This document shows, piece after piece, positions 1 through 9,180 of a stretch of 64,000 nt of DNA. The translations under genes and the position numbers were made by a program. Source of the DNA: Benincasa hispida (Eukaryota; Streptophyta; Magnoliopsida; Cucurbitales; Cucurbitaceae); NCBI RefSeq assembly GCF_009727055.1, contig NW_024064458.1:62001-126000 (forward strand), written 5' to 3'. Under the pieces are notes generated by a model, which searched no databases, had not been told where the DNA came from, and was given only the letters and a program-made list of their open reading frames with translations. Each line of letters begins with the position of its first letter. Position 1 is the first letter of the stretch.

Positions 1-867
1 TTAAGGAGGCTTTGAATGCTACAAATTGTTCTTGGTCCTTAAACTTTAGAAGAAATCTTAAAGAAGATGAGATTGAAGAATGGACTGCTCTTACTCATCT
101 TATTCCAAGTCTAAACCTTACTTATAGAAAGGACTAATGGATATGGAAGCTTAGCCACATTGATTTCAGTACAAAGTCTTTATACTCTTCCTTCATATCC
201 AACCCACTCTCACCTTCAACCGGCCTTTTCACGAAATTGTGGAGTTGTCCCTACCCAAAGAGTGTTAAATTCCTCCTATGGGAAATCACTAACTTTTGTC
301 TTAAACACCATGGACGGATTACAAAAACGATACCCTTGGATCCACCTCTCCCTCATGGTGTTGCCTTTGTCAAATGAACAACAAAGATGCCCAACATGTT
401 TTCTTTGACTGCCCTTTCTCCAGAGGGATATGAATGGAAGTCTTTTCTGCTTTTAACTGGTCTGTGGTCCTTCCAAATAATTTGCAAAGTTGGCTTCACC
501 TACTAATCGGCTAGATACCTTTCAAAAATGATAAAGAATGTCTCTGGTTAAGCATCATTTGTGCTGTATTGTGGAAGATTTGGGATGAAAGAAATGCTAG
601 AATCTTCCAAGACAAGGCTAAGACAACAAAGAACATTATTGATACCATCATACACTGCCTTTTTTGTGCAAAGATTTACAGGCTATACAAAATCACAATT
701 TTTCTTTCCTTGTTGAAAATTGGAAACACCTTTTGCACTCCCTTTGAAAGGGTCTTTTTGTACACCCTATGATTGGGGTCCTCATGTACCAATGGATATC
801 CATGGATTTCATTTAATCAATGAAATTGTTTCTTATCCCCAAAAATAAAAAATCAAATCAAATCAAA
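1..867 (+). pseudogene. 3' end of a decayed LINE (non-LTR) retrotransposon
   Basis: Translated in shifting frames, this stretch reads like the C-terminal part of a plant LINE ORF2 after the reverse transcriptase. There is a zf-RVT-like segment at about 138-380 (WIWKLSHIDFSTKS, then PKSVKFLLWEI) and, at 569-640, the typical tail WKIWDERNARIF. Stop codons and frameshifts (for example the stop just before 138 and another near 378) show it is dead. The end, at about 800-867, has the ATCAATGAAATTGTTTCTTA type of 3' untranslated sequence followed by an A-rich AAATC-repeat tail, as expected of target-primed insertion. The 5' part lies outside the window. Confidence 0.75.
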
Positions 868-1039
868 TGGAGATGGGTTTATTTTGGATTTTTAATTTAA
901 CTAGAATATGGATGCCTAATTTAATTAGATTATGAATTTTCTAATTCAAATATAGATACTTAATTTAAATAGACTATGGATTTTTTTAATTAATTAAAAT
1001 GTGTAATCCTAATTAGATTAGTTCATATTCAAAAAGTAA

Positions 1040-1850
1040 ATCCAATCTATCTACTATTTTTCCTAATTATAGGAAGTAACTTATTTAAAAAAGAAATATA
1101 ATTTCCCAATAGATAAAGTGTCATATTAAATAAAGTAAATTTAATCTATCTACTACAGTTATGGAATTCCAAATAATTTACGATTAGGATTACTTTTCCT
1201 CTATAAATACAATCATCCACTCCATTCCAAACCATTTACTTCATTCCAAACAAAGGTCAATTAGAGAGAAAAGTTCCTTATTACTTCCACATATTTTTTT
1301 TAGGTGTCTCGCTTTCCTTTTTGTAGTGAAGAAGTTCCTCTTAGAAACTTCTAAAGACATTTAGTTGTTTGAGATAGACAACTTCAATTTTTTTCCAACA
1401 AGCATTCCTAGAAGTTAGACGGAAGAGGTTGATTACTTACAAAGTTTTATATGGGCGCAAGTTCAAGGTACAAATTTACTACTAGAATGTCTTCGAGCCA
1501 TGTATTGATTGATAATGCCTCTTTTATGTATGTTGATTAAGCATGGTTTTCTTTATATGAATGAATATGTCAGAGTGACAGTGACCCATTTGAAGGTGCA
1601 CTAGACGACCATCTATGAATGGTTAATTTGTGCATGTCCTAGCACGTTTATATTTATTGGATATGAATGCACAGTCTTATCCTGGTAATGGGTTACTTAC
1701 TGAGTATTTATACTCACTATTTCTTATTTTATGTTTTCAAGTAAGGACAAAGACAAACCAACGAATGATTAAGGAGTATTTATACTCACTAGTCAGACAC
1801 TTCCATTCATCAGTCAGTATTTATACTCACTATATGAATGCATAGCCTTG
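1040..1850 (+). mobile_element. Probable Ty3/gypsy LTR and leader, plus strand
   Basis: This non-coding stretch lies immediately 5' of a decayed gypsy gag and shows sequence similarity, in inverted orientation, to the 5' region of the minus-strand gypsy copy at about 5000 (shared CTAGTCAGAC followed by a similar stretch). It holds a TATA-like CTATAAATAC at 1201-1210, as an LTR promoter would. I could not fix the LTR ends. It could instead be untranslated leader only. Confidence 0.4.
1703..1831 (+). repeat. Three exact copies of a 16-bp near-palindromic motif
   Basis: AGTATTTATACTCACT occurs exactly at 1703-1718, 1775-1790 and 1816-1831 in the gypsy leader region, spaced 72 and 41 bp apart. 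The core AGTAT-TT-ATACT is nearly dyad-symmetric. The intervening sequences are unrelated, so this is not a simple tandem repeat. Confidence 0.8.
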
Positions 1851-3190
1851 ATGTTTGAACTCTGATTTTTTATATTTGTTCTATTAAACATTAACGAATT
1901 GTTCTTCATCGCCAGATATGTCCTTCAAGAAAAAGTCTCTAGAATAATATGCACAAGATTTTGTCTAATTTATAGTCATAATTGACATGTTTCAAATAAT
2001 TTGTTATAAGTTAGTTATGTGTGGTTGTTAGGAAATAGCACCACAAGTTAGAGGAATGAGCAGTTGTGACAGATTAGAGGGGGATGAAATCCAACAGTCT
2101 AGGACCCTCAGGTTCGAAACCCTCTTGCGACGAAGGATCCCGCTATCGAGGGACCCTTCTGGGTCAAGGGGACAAGGAGTTGAAATGAGAAGACGGACCC
2201 GAAATACAATAGTGCCTGACACAGATTCCACCAATCTTCCCGACCAATTATGCTTCAATGGTCGCGGCGATAGAAGAATCTGTTACAATGCCCGTGATGG
2301 AAAAAATAAAAGACATGATGGCAAAAAAGATTGCCCAACATACCTAATCACAACAAATACCACCCCCAATTCTAGACGCCACAAGTTTAGACCAAGAATC
2401 AAAACTTACAAGACTTGTCTCTCAAAACAAAACACCTATGAGATTTCAGAAAGTACAATCCCTACACCTTCAATGGGCCACTGAAGGACCCTACTAAGGC
2501 AGAGCTATGGATGAGCTGTCTTCTATAGAGACAATATTTTGATATATGAAATGCTTGAAGGATCAAAAGGTTCAATATGTCGTCTTCATGCTCACAGATA
2601 AAGCCCAAATCTGGTGGCATTCAGTAAAGAGGATGATTATAGATACGGTGCGAACCAGTAACGTAGGAGCAATTCAAGGAGCACTTCTATACGAAAAATA
2701 TTTCTTTGCTTGAGATATAATGAGTAGAAGAAATTTTTGAACTTGAAGCAAGGCAAGATAACTGTAGAGGAGTATGACCAAAAGTTTGATCAGTTATCCC
2801 GTTTTGCTCTAAAAATAGTTACCATGAAGGTTGAAAAGGTAAAGAGGTTTGTTCACGGGCTGAAAAGATGAGATACGAAGACGAAGCTTGGGGCAAGCCT
2901 TTAAACCGACCACTCATGTCGAAGCCCTTTGCTTAGCAAGTTAGATAGACTTCCCATCATGGGCTGAGTATCTAAAGTCGTTTGGAGTCAGATCCTCCTC
3001 AAGTCAAAAGAGGAAGGTAGACTAGAGAGCTCTAGAGCCTCTATAAAAGAACTAGAATTCAGACAGACCACTACAACACTTCCAACAACAAGCTTCCGAG
3101 TCAGGACTGGTTGAGAGACATGAACCAATTTATAGTTCTTGTGGGACACATCATTAGGGCTGGCAGTGGAGTTTGTTAACTTTGTAAACA
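1850..3190 (+). pseudogene. Decayed Ty3/gypsy gag (plus-strand arm of an inverted duplication)
   Basis: Frameshifted translation gives gypsy gag landmarks: a basic, glutamine-rich N-terminal part from about 2040, then VVFMLTDKAQIWWHSVKR near 2575-2635, an EKYF region near 2690, and EEYDQKFDQLSRF near 2765-2805. A stretch reading AFKPTTHVEA follows near 2900-2930, and a degenerate zinc-knuckle-like end lies near 3130-3210. Many stops and indels show it is non-functional. The arm stops near 3190, where a divergent inverted copy of the same gag begins. No protease or polymerase follows, so only the 5' half of the element is present. Confidence 0.75.
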
Positions 3191-3194
3191 ACAC

Positions 3195-5040
3195 CCAACT
3201 AAACAATGCCCTTAATGGCGTCTCCTACAAGAACTACAAATTGGTTTATCTCTCCTACCCATTTTTGACTCAGAAGCCCGTTGTTGAAGATGTCGTGATG
3301 GTTAATCCAATTCTAGCTCTTCTACAAAGGTTTTGGAGCCTCTCTGGTCTACCTTCCTCTTCCGCCCTCAGGAGGATCCTACTCCCAATGACTTTAGAGA
3401 TTCCCCATCTATCTGACTTGCTAAGCGAATGGCTAAGCATGAGTAGTCGGTTTAAAGGCTTGCACCAAGCCTCGTACTCCATCTTTCAGCCTGTGAAAGA
3501 ACCTCTCCACCCTTCCAGCCTCCATGGCAAACATTTTAGGAGCAAAACAAGATAACTAATCAAACTTTTTGTCATACTCCTCTACGATCATGTTGTCTTG
3601 CTTCAAGTCTAAAAATTCCCTATGCTTGTTATATCTCAAGTTAGTAGAGAAATATTTTTCGTAGAAGTGCTCTTGAACTACTCCCGCATTACTGGTTCGA
3701 TATCTCAAGTTTTGCAAGTTCTAATTCTTGGTCAAAACCTGTGGACCTGCGTGGGTGGTAGTGGTTGTGACTGGGCACGTTAGGCTATATGTTCTGCAAT
3801 CATGTCTTTTTTTCATCACGATCATTGTAACAAATTCTCCTAACGCCATGTTCATTACAACATAATCGGTCAGGATGGTGGAATATGTGTCTGTGGAAGC
3901 ACAATTGTTTTCTGATGGAACGAACACATGCGCAGCGGAAGAAATAACGGATCTAAAGTACTTTAATTAGGTTAATTACAAAGGATAAGCATGCAAGAAA
4001 AACAAGTAAAAGGGGAAGAAGAAATACAACCTTTGTAGTCCTAAAGCTTCTCCAAATTAGCTCCCATCTCCTCACGAACGATTCGTAGACCACCACGAGA
4101 AACTTCCCGACTATTCTCCAACCTTAGAACAAGATAGTGGAATCCGGTGAGTGACTAATTTGGAGAGGAAAAAGTTAAATCTTTGAGAGAAAAATGTAAT
4201 GAGATTATCACATAATCTCATCAAATTCCACTATGGCCAAGCATTCTAAACAACATAAATCTCTTCCTTTTAAAGGTACATGCAAAATATGCAGTTCACA
4301 TATTCAACATAAAGACTACCCCTTATGTCTCCACATAAAGTTCATGTATTCATATAACAGCCATAGATTTTTAGTTTATTGAATTTAGTCTTTACAGGTG
4401 CAATTCACATATTCAACAACAATGTTATTGAATAAACGTCAATAACATCTTTATTGATAATAGAATGTGTTTACATTACAAACTACGAGTAAGGACATAC
4501 AATCCAACATATTCTGGGTCCGTCTTCTCGATTCACCTCCTTGCCCCCGATCTAGAAGGGTCAGTCGACAGGGGAACTTCCGGCATAAGACGGTCTTAGA
4601 CCTAAGGGTCCTCAACTTCCAGATTTCTAACTTTTGAATTTCGTCCCCATTGGTGTTCCTATAACGACTACCCCTTCCTCTAACCCATGGTGCCATTTCT
4701 GGACAACCACACATAAAATTCTTTGTGAAGAAAAAAACATATCCACTATGCCTATGACTTGTGCATATAATTCTAGAGATTTTTCTTAGATGACATATCT
4801 AGCAATCACGAAGAATCCATTAATGACTAAACGAATCAATCTGGATTTACATAGTAAGTCAAACCTAAAAACTTAAAAATTCAATTAACTTAAAACCATA
4901 GTTCGTGGCACCTAAAAAAAACATAAATCAAAACCAGAAAATATCATAAATTGTTTAATAAAACAAATATCAAAACTCTGAGTTCGAGGCTGACATTTAA
5001 AACATGATAATGATGAGCGAAAGCGTCTGACTAGTCCATA
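3195..5040 (-). pseudogene. Decayed Ty3/gypsy gag, minus-strand arm, split by a solo LTR
   Basis: Read on the minus strand, 5040-4510 then 3912-3200 gives the same gag as the plus-strand arm: the leader and start region near 4700, then the EKYF and EEYDKKFD-type segment near 3650-3560, the segment QAFKPTTHA near 3460, and a zinc-knuckle-like end near 3230. A 597-bp solo LTR interrupts it. Sequence identity with the plus arm is moderate, with many substitutions and small indels, so the two copies diverged before or after an old inverted duplication. It is broken by stops and is not expressed as protein. Confidence 0.7.
3913..4509 (-). mobile_element. Solo LTR of a copia-like element, minus strand
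   Basis: On the minus strand the element starts TGTTGG (4509) and ends CCATCA (3913). It is flanked by TATTC on the right (4510-4514) and TTTTC on the left (3908-3912), a 5-bp target duplication with one mismatch. The plus-strand gag copy has the uninterrupted target at about 2200, which confirms the insertion point. Its beginning resembles the LTR starting at 19499. It lacks internal sequence, so it is a solo LTR produced by LTR-LTR recombination. Confidence 0.8.
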
Positions 5041-5107
5041 GCATCATTATGGATTCTTTTTGTCATTTACTGGTCTATCCTTGCCCTTACCTAAATGACT
5101 TAGTAGC

Positions 5108-5242
5108 GAACCTATCGATCCATTGTAATATAATGGTGAACCCGTCGATCCACAAAACTATAACATAATGGTGAACCCATCAGTTCACAAAGCTATAATA
5201 AGATAGTGAACTCGTCAGTCCACGGAACTGTAAAATAATAGT
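5108..5242 (-). repeat. Four-unit, about 35-bp tandem repeat
   Basis: Units beginning GAACCTATC, GAACCCGTC, GAACCCATC and GAACTCGTC follow one another at 5108, 5138, 5173 and 5208. Each carries a variant of TCGATCCAC and ends in ATAATGGT or similar. The last three are exactly 35 bp. The array lies just upstream of the minus-strand gypsy gag, probably in its LTR or leader. Confidence 0.8.
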
Positions 5243-5742
5243 GTTAGGTCGGCAAACTGTCACTTTCTTATCATAGCATTTAATATATCTTTAATAACAT
5301 TTCCAACATAACACAATATCTATCACATAGTCCCATACATTCACGTGCAAGTATTTTTTTTGTAAAACTACTACATTCACATAACTTGTCATGATTTCAA
5401 TATTATTCGAACAAAACAAACATTCATCATACTATCTATATCACTAGTTCAAGAGAGCGGCTTCAGTATAAAAATTACTTACCTCGAATACGAGCCCTAG
5501 TATTGTTGTCCAGACAAAACAATCTCTAACAAAATCCTGAACCTACATCACAAATTCAGATTTTAATTAAAATTTCAAGGTCCACTTTACAGCACCATTA
5601 ACACTTCCAATAACCATAAAACCTCATATACTTACCAAAGTCATTCAAAATCTTTATCGAAATTGATCCTGCACCGCTAAACAGCAACTAACCATATTTC
5701 TACCCTTCAGTCTAGCACCAAAATGTGATGCGGGTATCAGAA

Positions 5743-5904
5743 AAATTGACGCAAAAAAGTTAACGGATAATAAATATCTTCAAGAAAATCCACCTGAACT
5801 TACCAAAATCATTCAACCATCACCAAAATTGACGCAAAAAAATAGGTAACAAAAATCTCAAGAAAATCCACCTAAACTTACCAAAATCATTCGATCTTTA
5901 CCCA
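5743..5904. repeat. Two-copy, about 80-bp tandem duplication
   Basis: The segment starting AAATTGACGCAAAAAA at 5743 and containing TCAAGAAAATCCACCT and CTTACCAAAATCATTC is repeated from about 5826 with small indels. A weaker third trace (CTTACCAAAGTCATTC) lies at 5631. Confidence 0.75.
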
Positions 5905-6445
5905 AATCCAAGATTCCGGCGAAAATCAAAGGCAGTAGTGGCGGTGACGGTGCTGCATCGACGGTGACGTGAGCGGCGATGCATGACGACAGCAGACTGT
6001 CACGGCTAGGTTCGGTGGCTGTGAACAAATCTGGAACAATACCCATCGAAACGATGCTGGACGACGACGACACAGATCCGACGTGAACGGCGTCGGCGAC
6101 TGCTGACGTAAAGCGACTGAAAGGCGACGGGGAGAAACTGATAGGCGGCGAGGGTTTGACTAAGGCTCGCGCGAGAAGAAGAAAAATTGCAAGGGAAAAA
6201 ATCAACCCACCGCAACGGCTTCAGTCGGAGACAGCGCGAATGGGCGACAGACGAACAACGGCGGCAATTGGAGGCCGGCGTCTGCGCGAGATGGCTGGCG
6301 TAGGGGGAAGGTCCTTCGGGCGTGAGGAAGAAGAAGATAGGGAATTGTGAGGGTTTCAGCGCACGCTTTCCAAGGCTCTTGATAAATATTTTTTTTTTTT
6401 GTTTGAGACATTGAGATAGGATGTGGGTGTAGTTCATACGTTTGT
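5905..6445. other. GC-rich patch without a convincing gene
   Basis: From about 5930 to 6350 the base composition becomes clearly GC-rich (repeated GGCGG, GACGACGAC and CGTC strings) in an otherwise AT-rich region. Open frames exist on both strands, the longest at 6006-6437 minus, but the translations are low-complexity (Arg/Ser/Pro) and match no family I recognise. It could be the 5' part of a minus-strand retroelement, a gene fragment carried by one, or an old exon. I see no TATA box, splice pattern or domain that decides this. Confidence 0.3.
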
Positions 6446-7129
6446 ATTTGGATGTAGTTGTGCATTTTTTTCACTCTAAATAATATATTTTATTATTTTT
6501 GTTTTTTCACTATTTTTATTTCATAATTACTTTTTTTTTTATAAAATATATTGTAATTTTTTCTTTTAATTGTTAAAATTTTTCTTTCTATCATTTTTCT
6601 TTTTTGACGATGGACAATAATTAACTCATTTGATTTTTGGTAGAAATATAATTAAATAGTAGTAGAAAACAAAGAGAATCAAAACTTTTGATTCCTAATT
6701 TTTCTCCCTGAATTTCATTATCATCTTTTTTTTCTTCTTCGTCGTGTTGTTGCTCTATATTTTTACTATGTAATGATTTTTTTTAATTAAATCTCTCATC
6801 ATTTTAGCAGCCAATAGAGTGTCATCATATTTCTTCAACAATTTCAAATTCAATTCCTCTAAATTTAGAGGATCTGGGGAAAAAATTATTTTTCACTAAC
6901 TATTGTCGGAAAATATTCCAACAAATTTTTTTTCATTTTATGTTTTTTTTTTATATGTTACATACCTACTTTTCATCTAAATATTTTTAATACCCATTTG
7001 ACATGTGAATTTAATTTAATAAAAATACTTTTTATAAAATGTTAAGTATAAACAACATTGCACATAATGTATTTTTTTATATGATCAACAACCCTACAAC
7101 ATAATTTAATAGTCATAAGCCTTATAATA
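6446..7129. other. AT-rich intergenic DNA
   Basis: I see T-runs and A/T-rich non-repetitive sequence with no supported gene, RNA or element ends. Confidence 0.5.
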
Positions 7130-7690
7130 GTCAAAGGTGGTTGTCGGAGCTTGAAGTTGGTCCATGAAGATGGTATTGGAGTTGGTTGTCAAAGTTCATC
7201 GTCAGAGGTGGTTTTGAAATCCTGGTGTTGGTTAGACGAAGGTGGTCGTCAAAGTTCATCATCAAAGATGATTTTTGCCAAAGATTGTAGTCGGAGGTGG
7301 CTGTCGGAGCCCGAATGTTAATCGCATGAAAGTGATATTAGAGTTGGTTGTCGAAGCCCTGAGTGGGTAGCTGAAGTTGCTCGTTCAAATGAGGTAATTG
7401 AAGGTGTTTTTCATCGGAGTTGGTCGTTGGAGATTGTTGTCGGAGCCTAAAATTGGTCATCAGAGTTGGTAGCGCGAAGGTGGTCGTCGAAGTTGAGTCA
7501 ACGGAGGTGATTACTGAAGCTCGGAATTGGTTGTCGGGGTTGGTCGCACGAAGGTTGTCGAAGCTCGGAGGTGGTTGTTGAAGCCCAAATTTCGTCGGAG
7601 GTGGTTGTCGAAGCCCAAATTTCATCGTTGGAGTTGTCATTGGAGGTGGTTGTCGGAGTCTGAAGTTAGTTTTCGGAATGTGACAGTAGC
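7130..7690. repeat. Degenerate GT-rich minisatellite-like repeat
   Basis: The stretch is made of diverged versions of GGTGGTTGTCGGAG and GTTGGTCGTCGGAG units, alternating with CCCGAA or CTGAAG spacers, roughly every 20-40 bp. The minus-strand open frame at 7338-7796 translates to repeated RQPPP and FGLRQPPP peptides. This follows from the repeat and I do not consider it a gene. Confidence 0.65.
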
Positions 7691-7724
7691 CAATGGGTAA
7701 AGTCATTGAAAACATTGAAAAAAT

Positions 7725-7858
7725 TGAGGGTTGAGGTGAGTTGGTAAAATATACCAACTCAACTCTACCAACATTTAAAGTATGTGTGCCAAACAATAAG
7801 ATTGATATATTATATCAATTCAACTCAACTTATGTTGGTGAGCCAAACAACTCCTAAA
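7725..7858. mobile_element. Short MITE-like element with internal palindromes
   Basis: GAGTTGGTAAAATATACCAACTC near 7737 and TTGATATATTATATCAA near 7802 are perfect or near-perfect palindromes, and the end reads TTGGTGAGCCAAACAACTCC. The pattern resembles small MITEs common in cucurbits. I could not define terminal repeats or a target duplication, so boundaries are tentative. Confidence 0.35.
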
Positions 7859-8700
7859 TCAATTCCTTCTAAAATTTTAAAATCCCAAATTAATATTAAA
7901 CCTCCCAAAATCTCTTAATCAAATCAAATACAATTTTTCAAATCTTTTATCAACTATCTTTTAAATCGAATTACTTAAATCCAATGTTTCAAATTTTTTA
8001 TCACCAATCTTTTATATTGAATTATCTTAACCCGAAAATCTAATTTTAGTCAAACAATTCAAAATACAATCCAAATAGTTAAGATAATTATTTCAAGTTT
8101 ATCTAAAAAGTCAAGATATCGCATTTCTCTTTAAATTCATCGTAAATATTTAAGTCTTTTTTTAACTTTCAATTAAATTTTGTTATACACACAACTTTTT
8201 TCTATAATTCATTTTTATTATTTCACACTAATTTTATTAATTAATAAAATAAAAATTAATTATTGGTATTTTTTTTTTTATAAAAACTTATAAAAGTCTA
8301 TTAATAAAACTAACATATTTTTTTACTATTTTTGTAAATAGTTTGACATTTTTTATATGGATAAAAAAATTTCGATTTAATTTATATTTTTTAATTGTAA
8401 CATTTAATTAAATTGATGAAAATTTAATGAAATTGTATATATGTTGCAATATAAAATGAAAAATTTTATGTGTTAACTAATAAATTAGGATGAATGAATT
8501 TTAAGGTACACTAAACCAAAATAAACGAGAATCAATATTAATCACTTTAAAATAATGAGATAAAATTGAAGGCAAACGTAAATTAAAGAGAACTAATTAA
8601 GAAGCAATTATTTAAAAAGGCAAAAAAAAAAAAAAAATCAAAGATATCATGACATTAAAAACAAACCGAACAGATGGAGGATATTCTTCCACATAAATAC
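7859..8700. other. AT-rich intergenic DNA upstream of MT4
   Basis: There is no supported gene. It contains several A/T runs (for example A14 at about 8625). The last 100 bp become less AT-rich as the MT4 promoter is approached. Confidence 0.5.
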
Positions 8701-8720
8701 AGTTATGCGCGAGGGAGGTA

Positions 8721-8745
8721 GCCACGTGCATTGGCATGTGTAAGT
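8721..8745 (+). promoter_or_regulatory. ABRE/G-box and CATG elements upstream of MT4
   Basis: GCCACGTGCA at 8721-8730 holds a perfect CACGTG G-box in ABRE context (ACGTGC), followed closely by GGCATGTG, which resembles the RY/CATGCA seed element but is not exact. They lie about 135 bp upstream of the MT4 start and about 65 bp upstream of its TATA box. ABRE plus RY-type promoters fit the known ABA- and seed-maturation expression of type 4 metallothioneins. That link is inference. Confidence 0.55.
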
Positions 8746-8793
8746 CGAAAGCAAAACTCAAGTGCCATGTCATTTCGCAACAGCTTCGTACTT

Positions 8794-8803
8794 TATATAA
8801 ATA
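8794..8803 (+). promoter_or_regulatory. TATA box of MT4
   Basis: TATATAAATA lies 59 bp upstream of the ATG at 8862. This would put transcription start near 8825-8835 and give a short 5' UTR of about 30 nt. Confidence 0.6.
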
Positions 8804-8861
8804 AATAACCGTTCGGACGGAAGGGGAGGGAGAGGGTTGTCGGAAGAGCAGATAATTAATA

Positions 8862-9122
8862 ATGGCAGAATCAGGCGGCGGCGGCGGAGTCAGAACTTGC
8901 AACCAGAGCTGTGGTTGCGCTGTTCCCTGCCCCGGCGGAAATGCTTGTAGGTGCGCGACGGCTACGGCGCCGGCGCCGGCGGGAGGAGAGATGGCGCACA
9001 GGAGATGCCCGTGCGGGGAGCACTGTGGATGCAATCCTGTCTCTTATACACATCTAGATGTGTATAAGAGACAGGCTTTGGGTTGTGTAGTGAAATGTGG
9101 ATATGTAAGTCAGATTCAATAA
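8862..9122 (+). CDS. MT4: Type 4 (Ec/seed) metallothionein, 3' coding part lost at an adapter artefact
   Basis: The first 58 residues match plant type 4 (Ec) metallothioneins, small cytosolic cysteine-rich proteins that bind zinc, mainly in seeds and embryos. Domain 1 has cysteines at 13, 17, 19, 23, 29 and 31 with the hallmark CPGGNACRC. Domain 2 starts at H46 with CPCGEHCGC (C49, C51, C55, C57), and the frame then enters NP. Family members then continue with NPC and a third cysteine-rich block to about 80-85 residues. Here the frame instead runs from 9037 to 9074 through a Tn5 mosaic-end junction, encoding the known contaminant peptide SYTHLDVYKRQ. It then reads into what looks like 3' UTR and stops at 9120-9122. 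The true coding sequence is therefore only 8862 to about 9036. The last quarter of the gene is missing from the assembly, not necessarily from the plant. The start is the first ATG after the TATA box. Confidence 0.85.
   Translation: MAESGGGGGVRTCNQSCGCAVPCPGGNACRCATATAPAPAGGEMAHRRCPCGEHCGCNPVSYTHLDVYKRQALGCVVKCGYVSQIQ
9037..9074. other. Nextera/Tn5 mosaic-end junction adapter (assembly contamination)
   Basis: The 19-bp Tn5 mosaic end CTGTCTCTTATACACATCT at 9037-9055 is followed directly by its exact reverse complement at 9056-9074. This head-to-head 38-bp palindrome is the circularisation junction of Nextera mate-pair libraries. It is synthetic and does not belong to the genome. Sequence on either side may come from points some distance apart. 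Confidence 0.97.
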
Positions 9123-9180
9123 AACTCAGTTTGTTCTCTGTACCTATATCATGCTTTCTTTTTCTTGGCTCAATAATTGT
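9075..9180 (+). terminator. Probable MT4 3' UTR with polyadenylation signal
   Basis: After the adapter the sequence becomes T-rich and non-coding in character. It contains AATAAA at 9118-9123 and a later CAATAAT near 9170, typical of a plant 3' end. Because the adapter may join distant pieces, its continuity with MT4 is likely but not proven. Confidence 0.45.

Noticed and set aside
1703..1831. CRISPR-like regular direct repeats
   Set aside because: Three short repeats with unequal spacers in plant retroelement DNA; CRISPR arrays are not expected in a plant genome.
2095..2135. B-box-like GGTTCGAAACC suggesting a tRNA
   Set aside because: There is no cloverleaf, A-box or acceptor stem, and it lies inside the gypsy gag relic.
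6006..6437. 143-codon minus-strand frame as a novel protein
   Set aside because: Low-complexity translation with overlapping frames on both strands and no start context or domain; base composition alone explains the openness.
8871..9053. Minus-strand frame over MT4 ending in MCIRDR
   Set aside because: It is a shadow of MT4, and its start reads from the synthetic adapter.
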